Assembly: GCA_963838885.1 (NCBI GenBank)
Contig: CAWITB010000002.1
Coordinates: 62,001 to 126,000 of the forward strand
DNA: 64,000 nt
From: JAICMB01 sp963838885
GTDB taxonomy: Bacteria; Acidobacteriota; Terriglobia; Bryobacterales; Bryobacteraceae
Reading direction: 5' to 3'
The notes under the pieces were generated by a model. It saw nothing but the letters and a program-made list of their open reading frames with translations, did not search any database and was not told the DNA's origin. Shown here one piece after another: positions 48,930 to 57,527 of the stretch (within the stretch, counting starts at the first letter, position 1; each line of letters opens with the position of its first letter). Made by a program: the position numbers and the translations under genes.

Positions 48930-50720
48930 ATGTCGCAATGGATGCGGTTGGCGGCGCTGCTTGCCGCCTTGTGCGCCAGCGCGGAAGCCGAGACCGCCTG
49001 GACGCTCGCCCGCGGCGCTCACTTTGAGATCTACTCCCAAGCGGGCTCCGATGCCGCGCGCGCGGCGCTCCGCCGTTTCGAGCAGTTACGGCGCTTCTCC
49101 GAGCAGGCGGGTTTCGATCTGAGCAATCGTCCGCCGGTCCGCATCATAGCCTTCCGTTCCGCCGCCGAATACAATCCCTACCGCTCGGGTCCCACGGCGG
49201 ACGCGTACTACGCCGGCTCGGAAACGAGCGACTTCATCGTTCTGCCAGACCTCAACCCGGCACACTTCAACCTCGCCGCCCACGAGTACGCCCATCTTTG
49301 TCTGCACGCAAATGGTCTGCCCGCAAATGGTGTTCGGCTGCCATCGTGGTTAAACGAAGGATTAGCGGAATTTCTTTCGAGCGCGCGCATTTCGTCGCAC
49401 GGCAGCACGATAGGCGGCGAACTCCCGCCCCGCATACAGGCGTTGCGCCGCCGTTGGATCCCGTTGGCGGAACTGCTCGCGATCGCGTCCGATTCTCCAC
49501 TGCGGCTCGACCGCGAGCAGGACGCCCTGTTTTATGCCCAAAGCTGGGCCTTAACCCACATGCTCGCGCTCGCACCCGGTTATTCTTCGGGCCTCCCAAA
49601 ACTGATCGCCGCGATTCAGGCGGGGACGCCCAGTAGGCAGGCGCTCGAGAGCGTCTACGACAAGCCGCTGGCGGCCATTGAACGCGACGTTCACGCCTGG
49701 GTGGAACGCGGCCGGTTCACTCCGATTTCGCTACCCGGCATCCCTCGGGAAACGACCTCGATACAGATCTCAACTGCGCCTGACGAAACCGTGCGCCTCA
49801 TGCTCGCCGGCGTGATGCTCGCTACTGGCGACATGGACCGCGCCGAACGGCTCTATCGCGACACTCCCGCCGGCGCCGCTCGATCCGCCGGCTTCGGCGC
49901 TGTTGCGATGCGTAGAGGAGACCGCGAGCTCGCGCGCCGCGAGTGGCGGCAGGCGATCGCGCAGGGCATCGACGATCCGTTGCTCTGCTACAACTACGCC
50001 AAACTGGCTCAGCAAGTTGGGGCCGGCAATGACGACGTCCGGCCGGCGCTCGAAAGGGCCGTTGCGCTCCAACCCGGATTCGACGATGCCCGCTACGCTC
50101 TCGCGCTGCTCGAAATGAACTCCGGGCATTACGAACAGGCAGTATTGCAACTGCGCGCCATGAAGACGATTGCGCCTGTTCGCACCCACGATTACTGGAT
50201 GGCGCTGGCCAATTCATTGAACGAGCTCGACCGTCGCGAGGAGGCCAAGTCCGCCGCGGCCCTCGCCGCGAAAGCAGCGAGGACTCCCGGCGAGCGCGCC
50301 CACGCCGCCGAGCTTGCCTATTTCGCCGATACGGATTTCGCGGTCCGTTTCACTCGCGACGCCAACGGCCGCGCACAGCTCGTCGCGGCGCGCTCACCCC
50401 ACGGCGCCACGGACTGGAACCCGTTTATCGAGCCGCGCGATCGCATTCACCGCGTTGCAGCGACGCTGCGGGAGATTCAGTGCGGCGGCCCAGACAGTCG
50501 AAGTGACACGCGAATCGAAGTTACGACTTCCAATGGCGCGCTTGTTCTGGCCATTCCAGACCTGTCGCGAGTGCGCATGCGCAATGCTCCGGCGGAGTTC
50601 ACATGCGGCCCGCAAGAGCCTCGCGCCGTACGCGTGGAGTACGCCGAGCCGCAATCTGGCGGCGCCTATGGCCTGGTGCGCGGCATGGATTTCAATGTGA
50701 CGGGACCGGCGGCTCCTTGA
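48930..50720 (+). CDS. Secreted gluzincin-type metallopeptidase with TPR region
   Basis: 596 residues. Signal peptide MRLAALLAALCASAEA follows an in-frame second Met. The peptidase part resembles DUF1570/MA-clan enzymes: HFNLAAHEYAHLCLH (HExxH) and SWLNEGLAEFLS (the downstream Glu). TPR-like helices occupy residues about 270-450. The C-terminal 130 residues form an uncharacterised beta-rich region. Same general architecture as the broken TPR-gluzincin of the 7-9.5 kb cluster, but with the peptidase domain first. Its last 29 bp overlap the convergent cytochrome gene. Confidence 0.8.
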   Translation: MSQWMRLAALLAALCASAEAETAWTLARGAHFEIYSQAGSDAARAALRRFEQLRRFSEQAGFDLSNRPPVRIIAFRSAAEYNPYRSGPTADAYYAGSETSDFIVLPDLNPAHFNLAAHEYAHLCLHANGLPANGVRLPSWLNEGLAEFLSSARISSHGSTIGGELPPRIQALRRRWIPLAELLAIASDSPLRLDREQDALFYAQSWALTHMLALAPGYSSGLPKLIAAIQAGTPSRQALESVYDKPLAAIERDVHAWVERGRFTPISLPGIPRETTSIQISTAPDETVRLMLAGVMLATGDMDRAERLYRDTPAGAARSAGFGAVAMRRGDRELARREWRQAIAQGIDDPLLCYNYAKLAQQVGAGNDDVRPALERAVALQPGFDDARYALALLEMNSGHYEQAVLQLRAMKTIAPVRTHDYWMALANSLNELDRREEAKSAAALAAKAARTPGERAHAAELAYFADTDFAVRFTRDANGRAQLVAARSPHGATDWNPFIEPRDRIHRVAATLREIQCGGPDSRSDTRIEVTTSNGALVLAIPDLSRVRMRNAPAEFTCGPQEPRAVRVEYAEPQSGGAYGLVRGMDFNVTGPAAP

Positions 50721-51216
50721 GCGCCGACATCACGGAAGCAGGTAGTTCGCTCGCGCGCTTGAGCAGCATCGTCACCTGCCAGCGTTCGTTATCCGGCATG
50801 GTGGCGGCGAATCCGGGCATTCCGGAGAGGCGAATGCCGTTCGTCACTTTCCAGTAGGTCGCGCCTTCGGGATCGTCCGTTACGCCATGTCCCGCCAGCA
50901 GCTCGGGCGGCTTCGGAAACATGCCCTCGGCGATGTGCGTCTTCGGCTGACCCGGTAAACCGTGGCACACCGCGCAATGCCCGCGATACTCCCGCGCCCC
51001 GGCAAGCAGGTTTTCGTCGTTCACGGGCAGCGGGTCCTTCAAGTTCGCGGCGTTTCCGACGCTCTCGTGAAGCGCCGTCTTCGCGAGAAATTGTTCGCCG
51101 GGCAGCGGCTTCGCATTCGTGGCCAGCGACAAGAACCCGAGCCGGACATATAAGTACACCGCCAAAGGCGCCAAAACCAGTAAGCCTATGATCAGTCCGA
51201 CGATGAATAATTTCAT
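50692..51216 (-). CDS. Membrane-anchored monoheme cytochrome c
   Basis: 174 residues with an N-terminal membrane anchor (about residues 4-25). Heme-binding CAVCH (C81, C84, H85) and a downstream GMPGF that can supply the axial Met. The region between carries the usual class I cytochrome pattern. It is likely a periplasmic electron carrier tethered to the inner membrane. No oxidase or dehydrogenase gene is adjacent, so the partner is unknown. Confidence 0.9.
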   Translation of the reverse strand: MKLFIVGLIIGLLVLAPLAVYLYVRLGFLSLATNAKPLPGEQFLAKTALHESVGNAANLKDPLPVNDENLLAGAREYRGHCAVCHGLPGQPKTHIAEGMFPKPPELLAGHGVTDDPEGATYWKVTNGIRLSGMPGFAATMPDNERWQVTMLLKRASELPASVMSALKEPPVPSH

Positions 51217-51281
51217 GCCCGCCTTCCCGTTTTACCATGGCGAGAACGTCCGTCCCGTTTCGCCGGTTAGACTTACAGTAG

Positions 51282-53513
51282 ATGCACAAAAGGAGCGCGC
51301 GAGCGCAGGTTCCGGGGGCTCTCGTAACGGTAGCCAAGCGTTACAAAACCGATGAACCTTCACCGCGGGCCGAATCCGCCGCCGACCTGAGCGACCCCAG
51401 CCTGTACATCAATCGCGAGCTGAGTCTGCTGGCTTTTCAGCGGCGCGTGCTTGAAGAGGCCGAAGACGAGAAGAACCCACTGCTGGAGCGGGTGAAGTTT
51501 TTATCCATTCTTGGCTCCAACCTCGATGAGTTTTTCATGGTTCGCGTCCCCGGCCTGATCGCCCAGCTCGACGCCGGTATTCTGGACACTGGCCCGGACG
51601 GCATGCCGCCGCGCGCCCAGCTCATCGCGATCCGCCGCGAGGTGAAGCGCTTGCTGGCGGACGCGCACAAGTGCCTTGCAACCAAGCTCTATCCGGCTTT
51701 GGCGAACGCCGGCATCCATATCCTGGACTATTCGCAGCTTTCCGAAACGCAGCAACGGATGGCATCGAAATATTTTTCCGAGATCGTATTCCCGGTCCTG
51801 ACGCCGCTCGCGAACGATCCCGGCCGCCCGTTTCCGCATATCTCAAACCTCAGCCTGAATCTCGCCGTCCTGATTCGCGGCCGCGACGGCAACGATCACT
51901 TTGCGCGGGTGAAGGTTCCCGATTCGCTTCCCCAACTGGTACCCGTGAACCGTTCGGCCGTGAAGCCAAAAGCGAAACGGAAAGGACCGCCCAAGAGGGT
52001 CGAGCTGGTCTGGCTGGAGCAGGTCGTCGCGGCCCACCTTCCAGAGCTGTTTCCGGGAATGAAGGTACTCGAGGCCTATCCCTTCCATGTCACGCGCGAC
52101 GCCGAAATGGCAATCAAGGAACTCGAGGCCGAGGACTTGCTCGAAACCATCGAGGAGGGCGTTCGCCAACGCCGCTTCAAGAGCGTCGTCCGGCTCATGG
52201 TTGGCGATGGCATGCCGGCGCACGTCGAGGAGATCCTCACCAATAACCTCGAAGTCGGACCTAGCGAGATCTATCGGCTCAACGGGCCGCTTTCGCTGAA
52301 GCGGCTGATGAGTCTCTATAACCTCGACCGCCCCGATCTTAAAGACGCCGCCTTCGTCCCCGCGATTCCTCCACTGATCGCGCAAGCGTCTTCCGAGGAG
52401 GACCTGTTTGCGCTCATCGCGCGCCAGGATGTTCTTCTTCATCATCCCTTCGATTCGTTTCAGCCCGTCATCGATTTTTTGAAGCGCGCTGCGCACGACG
52501 GCGGCGTGCTTGCCATCAAAGCCTGTCTGTACCGCGTTGGACGCAACTCGCCAATCGTCGAAGCGCTGCTCGAAGCCGCGGAAGAAGACAAGCAGGTGGC
52601 CGTTCTCGTCGAATTGAAGGCGCGCTTCGACGAAGAGAGCAACATCGAGTGGGCGAAAGCGCTCGAAAGCGAAGGCGTGCACGTCGTCTATGGCTTGATC
52701 GGCCTCAAGATCCACTGCAAAGTGATGATGGTGGTGCGCCGCGAGGGCGACCGCATGGCCCGCTACGTCCACCTCTCAACGGGCAACTACAATGCCCTAA
52801 CCGCCCATCTTTATACGGACATCGGGATGTTCACGGCCAGCGAGGATATCGCCGATGATGTCACGCATCTTTTTAACTACCTTACCGGCTACTCCGCGAA
52901 GGTCGATTACAAACGGCTGCTTGTCTCGCCCGTGAATCTGCGATCGAGCCTGCTCGCCATGATCGAGCGGGAAATCGAGCACCACAAGCAAGGGCGCAAG
53001 GGACACCTGATCTTCAAAACGAACGCGCTGGTCGACCGCGATTTTATACAGGCGCTTTATCGCGCCTCGCGGGCCGGCGTGAAGATCGAGCTGCTGGTGC
53101 GCGGAATCTGCTGCCTCCGTCCGGGCATCGCGGGCGTCAGCGATCACATCGAGGTCACCAGCATTATTGGCCGCTTTCTCGAACATAGCCGCATCTACTA
53201 CTTCCGGAACGCGGGAGATCCGCAAGCCTATATCGGCAGCGCCGATCTGATGCCGCGCAATCTCGATCATCGCGTCGAGGTTCTGTTCCCACTGCAAGAT
53301 CGCAAGCTGATCGCGCGCATTCACGACGACGTTCTGCAGCAATATGTGGCGGACACCGTGAAGGCCCGGAGGATGCTGCCGGACGGGACCTACGTTCGTA
53401 AAAAGAAGGTTGACGGCAAGCCCGTGGCAAACAGTCAGGAAGCGCTGATCGCGAAGCGCAGATCGCTCGACAACTACGTCAAGCCGCTGCGATTGAAGCC
53501 GCGGGCCTCGTAA
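51282..53513 (+). CDS. ppk1: Polyphosphate kinase 1
   Basis: 743 residues. The N-terminal domain opens YINRELSLLAFQRRVLEEA and ILGSNLDEFFMVRV, the PPK1 signature. The catalytic half includes LIGLKIHCKVMMVVRREG and RYVHLSTGNYN, whose His497 aligns with the phosphorylated His of PPK1. A second phospholipase-D-like half has YIGSADLMPRNLDHRVEV. The enzyme polymerises ATP gamma-phosphate into polyphosphate and can run in reverse. The N-terminal 35 residues are variable, so the exact start is uncertain. It stands alone without ppx in the window. Confidence 0.95.
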   Translation: MHKRSARAQVPGALVTVAKRYKTDEPSPRAESAADLSDPSLYINRELSLLAFQRRVLEEAEDEKNPLLERVKFLSILGSNLDEFFMVRVPGLIAQLDAGILDTGPDGMPPRAQLIAIRREVKRLLADAHKCLATKLYPALANAGIHILDYSQLSETQQRMASKYFSEIVFPVLTPLANDPGRPFPHISNLSLNLAVLIRGRDGNDHFARVKVPDSLPQLVPVNRSAVKPKAKRKGPPKRVELVWLEQVVAAHLPELFPGMKVLEAYPFHVTRDAEMAIKELEAEDLLETIEEGVRQRRFKSVVRLMVGDGMPAHVEEILTNNLEVGPSEIYRLNGPLSLKRLMSLYNLDRPDLKDAAFVPAIPPLIAQASSEEDLFALIARQDVLLHHPFDSFQPVIDFLKRAAHDGGVLAIKACLYRVGRNSPIVEALLEAAEEDKQVAVLVELKARFDEESNIEWAKALESEGVHVVYGLIGLKIHCKVMMVVRREGDRMARYVHLSTGNYNALTAHLYTDIGMFTASEDIADDVTHLFNYLTGYSAKVDYKRLLVSPVNLRSSLLAMIEREIEHHKQGRKGHLIFKTNALVDRDFIQALYRASRAGVKIELLVRGICCLRPGIAGVSDHIEVTSIIGRFLEHSRIYYFRNAGDPQAYIGSADLMPRNLDHRVEVLFPLQDRKLIARIHDDVLQQYVADTVKARRMLPDGTYVRKKKVDGKPVANSQEALIAKRRSLDNYVKPLRLKPRAS

Positions 53514-53515
53514 TC

Positions 53516-54346
53516 TCAGTTGCCGCCCGTAGTGTCCCGGCGCTGTCTCTCGGTGATTAGGTTGCGCATCTTCACAAGAACCGCGTCCCGAGTCTGCCGC
53601 AGCGTGGTCGCCATCGATTTACATGCGATATGGGAGGCGGTCGGCTGCACCACCCAGCGCACCGCGTTCGGAATATCGCGGCTCAGCGTGATGGCTTCAA
53701 GTTCCAGGTACACGCCTCCGTCCCGTTCCTGATATTTCGAGACGCTGCAAAGCCGCCAGAGAAATCCATTACCCTCGCCGGGCGGAAGCTTGCGCTCGTC
53801 CGCCTGACCGTAACGATCGATCTGCTGCAGCCGCGTGGCGCGCCCAACACTGTACCAGCGCTTTTCATCGCCCCTCACATAGTAGGTCTCGTATTCGCCG
53901 TAAATCGCCGAAGATAGAAAGAACGCCTTGTTCAACCACAACATCGCGTAGCGATCCACGTCGCCGTTCTTGGCAACAGATCTGGATTCGATTACGGTCG
54001 GAGTATAGATCTCGCGGTAGCGGTCGTAATCGCGCATCACGCTCAGAACGTCTTCGATCGTTGCCCCGCGAATAAAAACGGCTCCGATGCAAATGTGAAT
54101 CAGCCCCTCCGGAACCGTAATACGGGGCTTTAATTCGACGGCAACATCGCCGCTTCGCACTCGTTGCATCCTGGCGGGCGACTGGTCCATCCAAAAAAGA
54201 TCGGAGCTGGTCGCAATGTTCTCGCGAACCGTCGTTATAAAGCGCTCCCAGCCCTTCACGGTATCCGGAGCCAGTTCAGCCCCCGCAACGCTTGCCGGTT
54301 GCAAAGCCAGCGCGGCCAGGATCGCGATTAAAATCCAGTACCTCAC
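53516..54346 (-). CDS. Secreted START/SRPBCC-like protein
   Basis: 276 residues from a GTG at 54346 with AAGGA upstream. Signal peptide ends ASVAGA near residue 22. The remainder (IEDVLSVMRDYDRYREIYTPTVIESRSV, then RWYSVGRATRLQQI and VRWVVQPTASHIACKSMATTLRQTRDAV) has the layout of a START-type lipid- or ligand-binding fold. No catalytic motif. It is divergent from the selenoprotein gene, with a 122-bp gap. Function unknown. Confidence 0.65.
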   Translation of the reverse strand: MRYWILIAILAALALQPASVAGAELAPDTVKGWERFITTVRENIATSSDLFWMDQSPARMQRVRSGDVAVELKPRITVPEGLIHICIGAVFIRGATIEDVLSVMRDYDRYREIYTPTVIESRSVAKNGDVDRYAMLWLNKAFFLSSAIYGEYETYYVRGDEKRWYSVGRATRLQQIDRYGQADERKLPPGEGNGFLWRLCSVSKYQERDGGVYLELEAITLSRDIPNAVRWVVQPTASHIACKSMATTLRQTRDAVLVKMRNLITERQRRDTTGGN

Positions 54347-54468
54347 CAGTCCTTGTGATGCCGCGAATGCCCCTCGGGCGCCTCCAAAATTTCCGAGTTG
54401 ATATTTTCTTTACATCCGATTGCTCGCGCACGTCGGCGCTGCCGCCCAACATGTTACTGTCGCGATTG

Positions 54469-55506
54469 ATGAAGCGGTTCCTCGCCATCTCCATACTCGC
54501 CGCGTCTGCCGTGGCCTTGGCCGCCGATTACGGTCTGCCTGTCGGCGCCCCTATGCCTCGCTTTGAAGCGCAGGATCAGAATGGACGGACGCGCACGCTT
54601 CAAGACATTCTCGGCCCAAACGGCGCCGTGCTTGTTTTTTTCCGCTCCGCCGATTGGTGACCCTACTGCAAAGGCCAGTTGGTCGAACTGGAGCATAGCC
54701 GCGAGCAGTTCGCGAAACTGGGGCTCGGATTGGCCGCGCTCAGCTACGATTCGGTGGCCATCCTCCACAATTTCGCCGAGCGCCGCGGTATCCACTTCAC
54801 GCTGCTTTCCGATCCGGACTCGAAGATCATCCGCTCCGCCGGTCTGCTGAACGACACGATTCCACGCAACACCCCGTTTTTCGGAGTCCCGAATCCGGGA
54901 ACGTTCGTTCTCGATGCGAAAGGAATCATCAAGGCCAAGTATTTCGAGGAGGACTTTCGCGAGCGCTTTACCGCGGCCGATATTCTGACCCGCCAGTTCG
55001 GCGTCGTGCCCGCCGCGGACCGGCATGAGGTGACCGGGAAGCAGCTCACCGCCACCGTTTCCGCGAGTAACTTCGTCGTTCGCGGCGGCCAACGCATCGC
55101 CCTGTCGCTCGATGCCATCCTAAGGCCCGGCATGCACGTCTATGCGCCCGGCGTCGAGCATTACATTCCTATCGAGTGGATCATGAAGGAATCGCCCGCA
55201 TTCACGGCCCACCCCGTCGCGCTGCCGCCCTCGAAGATGCTGCATTTGCCGGTCATCGATGAAACCGTACCGGTCTATCAGGGCGAATTTCGGATTGTAC
55301 GGGACATCACCATCGCCGCCGAGCCCAAGGTCAAGCCTTTGACCGATGCATCCGGACAGTTCACCATCGAGGGCACGCTGCGTTATCAGGCTTGCGACGA
55401 TCGCATCTGCTATATACCCCAGGTACTGCCGCTAAAGTGGACGTTTCAGCTTGAGGGGCACGACCGCGAGCGCGTTCCGGCCGCGCTGCAGCGCAAAGCG
55501 CCGTAA
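54469..55506 (+). CDS. Predicted selenoprotein: thioredoxin/peroxiredoxin-like domain with UxxC, fused to DsbD-alpha-like domain
   Basis: Start at ATG 54469 (MKRFLAISILAASAVALA, signal peptide); ATG 54451 in the same frame is an alternative. The frame is open to 54657, meets TGA (54658-54660) and continues open in the same frame to 55506. Reading TGA as selenocysteine gives FFRSADW-U-PYCKGQL with Sec64 and Cys67, exactly where Cys-containing relatives have CPYC. The N-terminal domain has the AhpC/TSA-type layout (APMPRFEAQDQNG, then LAALSYDS and VPNPGTFVLDAKGII). The C-terminal domain ends RYQACDDRICYIPQ, with Cys309 and Cys314 as in DsbD-alpha domains. The total is 345 residues. Likely a periplasmic thiol/peroxide redox enzyme. 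The alternative is a point mutation or base-call error of TGC/TGT to TGA. Confidence 0.8.
54667..54695 (+). promoter_or_regulatory. Candidate bacterial SECIS hairpin
   Basis: Just after the in-frame TGA, CCAGUU (54675-54680) and AACUGG (54686-54691) form a perfect 6-bp stem around the loop GGUCG. Twenty nt separate the UGA from the loop. Known bacterial SECIS elements place a loop with G/GU at its start about 16-37 nt after UGA, and the E. coli fdhF loop also carries GGUC. A lower stem UGC/GCA (54667-54669 with 54693-54695) may extend it across an internal loop. Confidence 0.75.
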
Positions 55507-55507
55507 T

Positions 55508-56374
55508 CTACTCTTTGATCTCGAACCACTTCGATTCTTCTCTCACCTTGTAGTCGGCGGGGGGCGAGAATAGCGATGGATCGGGTTCCGCGCGGATAAT
55601 GTTTGTCATGCTGTAGATCACGTCGCCGGTGCGCGGATCGCTGTGCTTGCTCATCACAACGGTCTGCAAATCCGGCGAATACCAAGTCTCATTTACGATT
55701 TCTATCGGCCGGTCATTGCCGATCTTCCCCGCCGGAATCGTCTCGGTAATCCGCTTTCCCTCCGCCTGAACGCCCTCGATCGTCTGCGTTCCGAGCGACT
55801 CGGTCTTGGTGGTTGTTGCTGGACCGGTCTCCCTGCGTCCCGCGGCCTTCATCTCGGCCTGGAGCTTGACCTCATGGGCGTTCTGTCGCATCTGCACGGT
55901 CGGTTGGGTCCCAAGCGAGTCGCTCGTGATTACAACTTGATCCTGCTCCCCGCGGCCTTCGTCCTTAAGCTTGGCAAGATCAAGCTTCTGCCGGACCGAA
56001 ACTATGGGGGACGAACTCGAAGACTTGGTCACCGAGCGCGAACTGGCGTCAACTGTATACCGCACTCCGGTAACTGGATCGTTGATGAACACCAGTTGAG
56101 GCGCATCGCCGGAGGGCCACGGGCCTGCCAATTCAAGGCTCTGCTCCCGCCGTGTGCGCCCCTGGCTATCCCGCGTCACCGAAGACGACGTCTTGCGTGA
56201 AATTCGCGTTCCGTCCGCAAGCACCTGCGTAGTCTCGGTGGTCGCCTGCGCCGAATACGGCGCGCCAGTCACCACTTTGCCCTCAAACTCAGCTTGCTTC
56301 CCGGCAAAATAAAAAACATTGCCTTGCGCCCACGCGGCCGCGGCCGTCAAAGCCCCGATAACGATCCACTTCAT
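55508..56374 (-). CDS. Secreted hypothetical protein
   Basis: 288 residues with a short signal peptide (MKWIVIGALTAAAAWA). The mature part includes YSAQATTETTQVLADGTRI, RKTSSSVTRDSQGRTRREQ and VVMSKHSDPRTGDVIYSMTNI, a pattern seen in many acidobacterial exported proteins of unknown function. It ends SLFSPPADYKV and a Glu/Lys tail. It lies convergent to the selenoprotein gene with 1 bp between. It is 21 nt downstream of the anti-sigma gene on the same strand, so it may belong to that transcript. Confidence 0.7.
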   Translation of the reverse strand: MKWIVIGALTAAAAWAQGNVFYFAGKQAEFEGKVVTGAPYSAQATTETTQVLADGTRISRKTSSSVTRDSQGRTRREQSLELAGPWPSGDAPQLVFINDPVTGVRYTVDASSRSVTKSSSSSPIVSVRQKLDLAKLKDEGRGEQDQVVITSDSLGTQPTVQMRQNAHEVKLQAEMKAAGRRETGPATTTKTESLGTQTIEGVQAEGKRITETIPAGKIGNDRPIEIVNETWYSPDLQTVVMSKHSDPRTGDVIYSMTNIIRAEPDPSLFSPPADYKVREESKWFEIKE

Positions 56375-56395
56375 GGCACTATCTCCTTTGAAAAA

Positions 56396-56926
56396 TCAAT
56401 TTGCTTGCCGCACGAACCTCACTGCGTGCGCTATTCCGTCCGGTCCCAGAACAACATCCGCCTGAACGAGTCCGTCCGCGCCATCCTGGGGCACCGCAAA
56501 GCCGGCCAGCCGCAGCGCCGAACGCGACAGTTCCACTCGCACGATTGTGGCGCTCTCATTGACAAGCGAATCGTCGCCGTATGGCAGGGCCATAAAATCC
56601 GTCGCCGTGAATCGATTCACTCGCGTTTTGCGGCGTGTCTTGTGAATGGCCGCGGACCGCGGGACAGGGATCGTTGGCCTCGGCGGCAATGCCTGCGCCT
56701 CAGACACGCGTCGCAACTCGATCCGTTGCGGCTGCTGCGCGAAAAATAGTACGCAGGCCGCCGCGGCCGCTCCCGTAATCACCGTCACGATTGCAGCCCG
56801 CATCCTACGCGCGCGGCGATGGCGTCTGAACGCTTCCCGCAGCCGTGCCTCCAGCCGATCCGGCGCCTGCCGCGGACCATACCCGGCCAGCGTCTTCAAT
56901 TCTTCGTCCAGCGGGCCGCCATTCAT
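56396..56926 (-). CDS. Probable anti-sigma factor (single-pass membrane protein)
   Basis: 176 residues from ATG 56926, overlapping the sigma gene stop (ATGA). Residues 1-40 are a short helical cytoplasmic part (LDEELKTLAGYGPRQAPDRLEARLREAFRRHRRARR) without a zinc motif. One membrane helix follows (MRAAIVTVITGAAAAACVLFF), then a periplasmic region. The position directly after an ECF sigma gene and the membrane topology are the basis for the call. The periplasmic segment presumably senses an envelope signal. Confidence 0.7.
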   Translation of the reverse strand: MNGGPLDEELKTLAGYGPRQAPDRLEARLREAFRRHRRARRMRAAIVTVITGAAAAACVLFFAQQPQRIELRRVSEAQALPPRPTIPVPRSAAIHKTRRKTRVNRFTATDFMALPYGDDSLVNESATIVRVELSRSALRLAGFAVPQDGADGLVQADVVLGPDGIAHAVRFVRQAN

Positions 56927-57483
56927 ACCGGACACCTCTCGTTCGCTTTCAATCTCTCCGCCAGCATCGCGCGAGCCCGGCTCAAACGCGACCGCACCGT
57001 CCCCACGGGACACCCCAGCGCCTCGGCCGCGCGCTCATAATCCATTTCCTCGAGTTCGCATAGGATCAACGCCGCGCGGTAATGTTCCGGAAGCGCCAGC
57101 AAAGCTTTGCGTAGACAGTCGACCCGCCGGCCGCGAACGAGCTCGCGGAAAGCGTCGCCGTCGCTGGCCGGGCGGGTGTCCTCCGGCGGCTCCGCATAAG
57201 CGCGATCGCGCTCTAGTATCCGCCGCACGTGGTTTCTTGCGATGCCGTATAAGAACCCGCCGAGCGAACCGCGCTTAGAATCGTATTGCCGCGCGGCGCG
57301 AATCAAAAACATGAAAACCTCTTGAGTAACTTCCTCGGCGACATCGCTGCGCCCGCTCATGTGCAGCGCAAAGCGGTACACGCCCGGATGATGCCGCCGG
57401 TACAGCGCCGTGAACGCGTCCTCGTCGCCGGCGATGGTCCGCCGCAGAAGGTCGTCGTCGCTAGCCTGCGCCAAATCCTGCAT
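56923..57483 (-). CDS. ECF-type RNA polymerase sigma factor
   Basis: 186 residues. Region 2 is clear (FTALYRRHHPGVYRFAL and AEEVTQEVFMFLIRAARQYD), and region 4 carries LPEHYRAALILCELEEMDYERAAEALGCPVGTVRSRLSRARAML, the helix-turn-helix that reads the -35. No domain beyond regions 2 and 4, as expected for group 4 sigma factors. Coupled by 4-nt overlap to a membrane anti-sigma gene. The regulon is unknown; a search for repeats of its own promoter would be needed. Confidence 0.93.
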   Translation of the reverse strand: MQDLAQASDDDLLRRTIAGDEDAFTALYRRHHPGVYRFALHMSGRSDVAEEVTQEVFMFLIRAARQYDSKRGSLGGFLYGIARNHVRRILERDRAYAEPPEDTRPASDGDAFRELVRGRRVDCLRKALLALPEHYRAALILCELEEMDYERAAEALGCPVGTVRSRLSRARAMLAERLKANERCPV

Positions 57484-57527
57484 TGCATCCTGGACGGCCT
57501 CGAAGAGCGGACCGTTTGCTTCTATAG

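Noticed and set aside
54292..54660. Independent 122-codon protein ending at the TGA
   Set aside because: It would end in the middle of the thioredoxin-fold active site; the downstream frame is the natural continuation.
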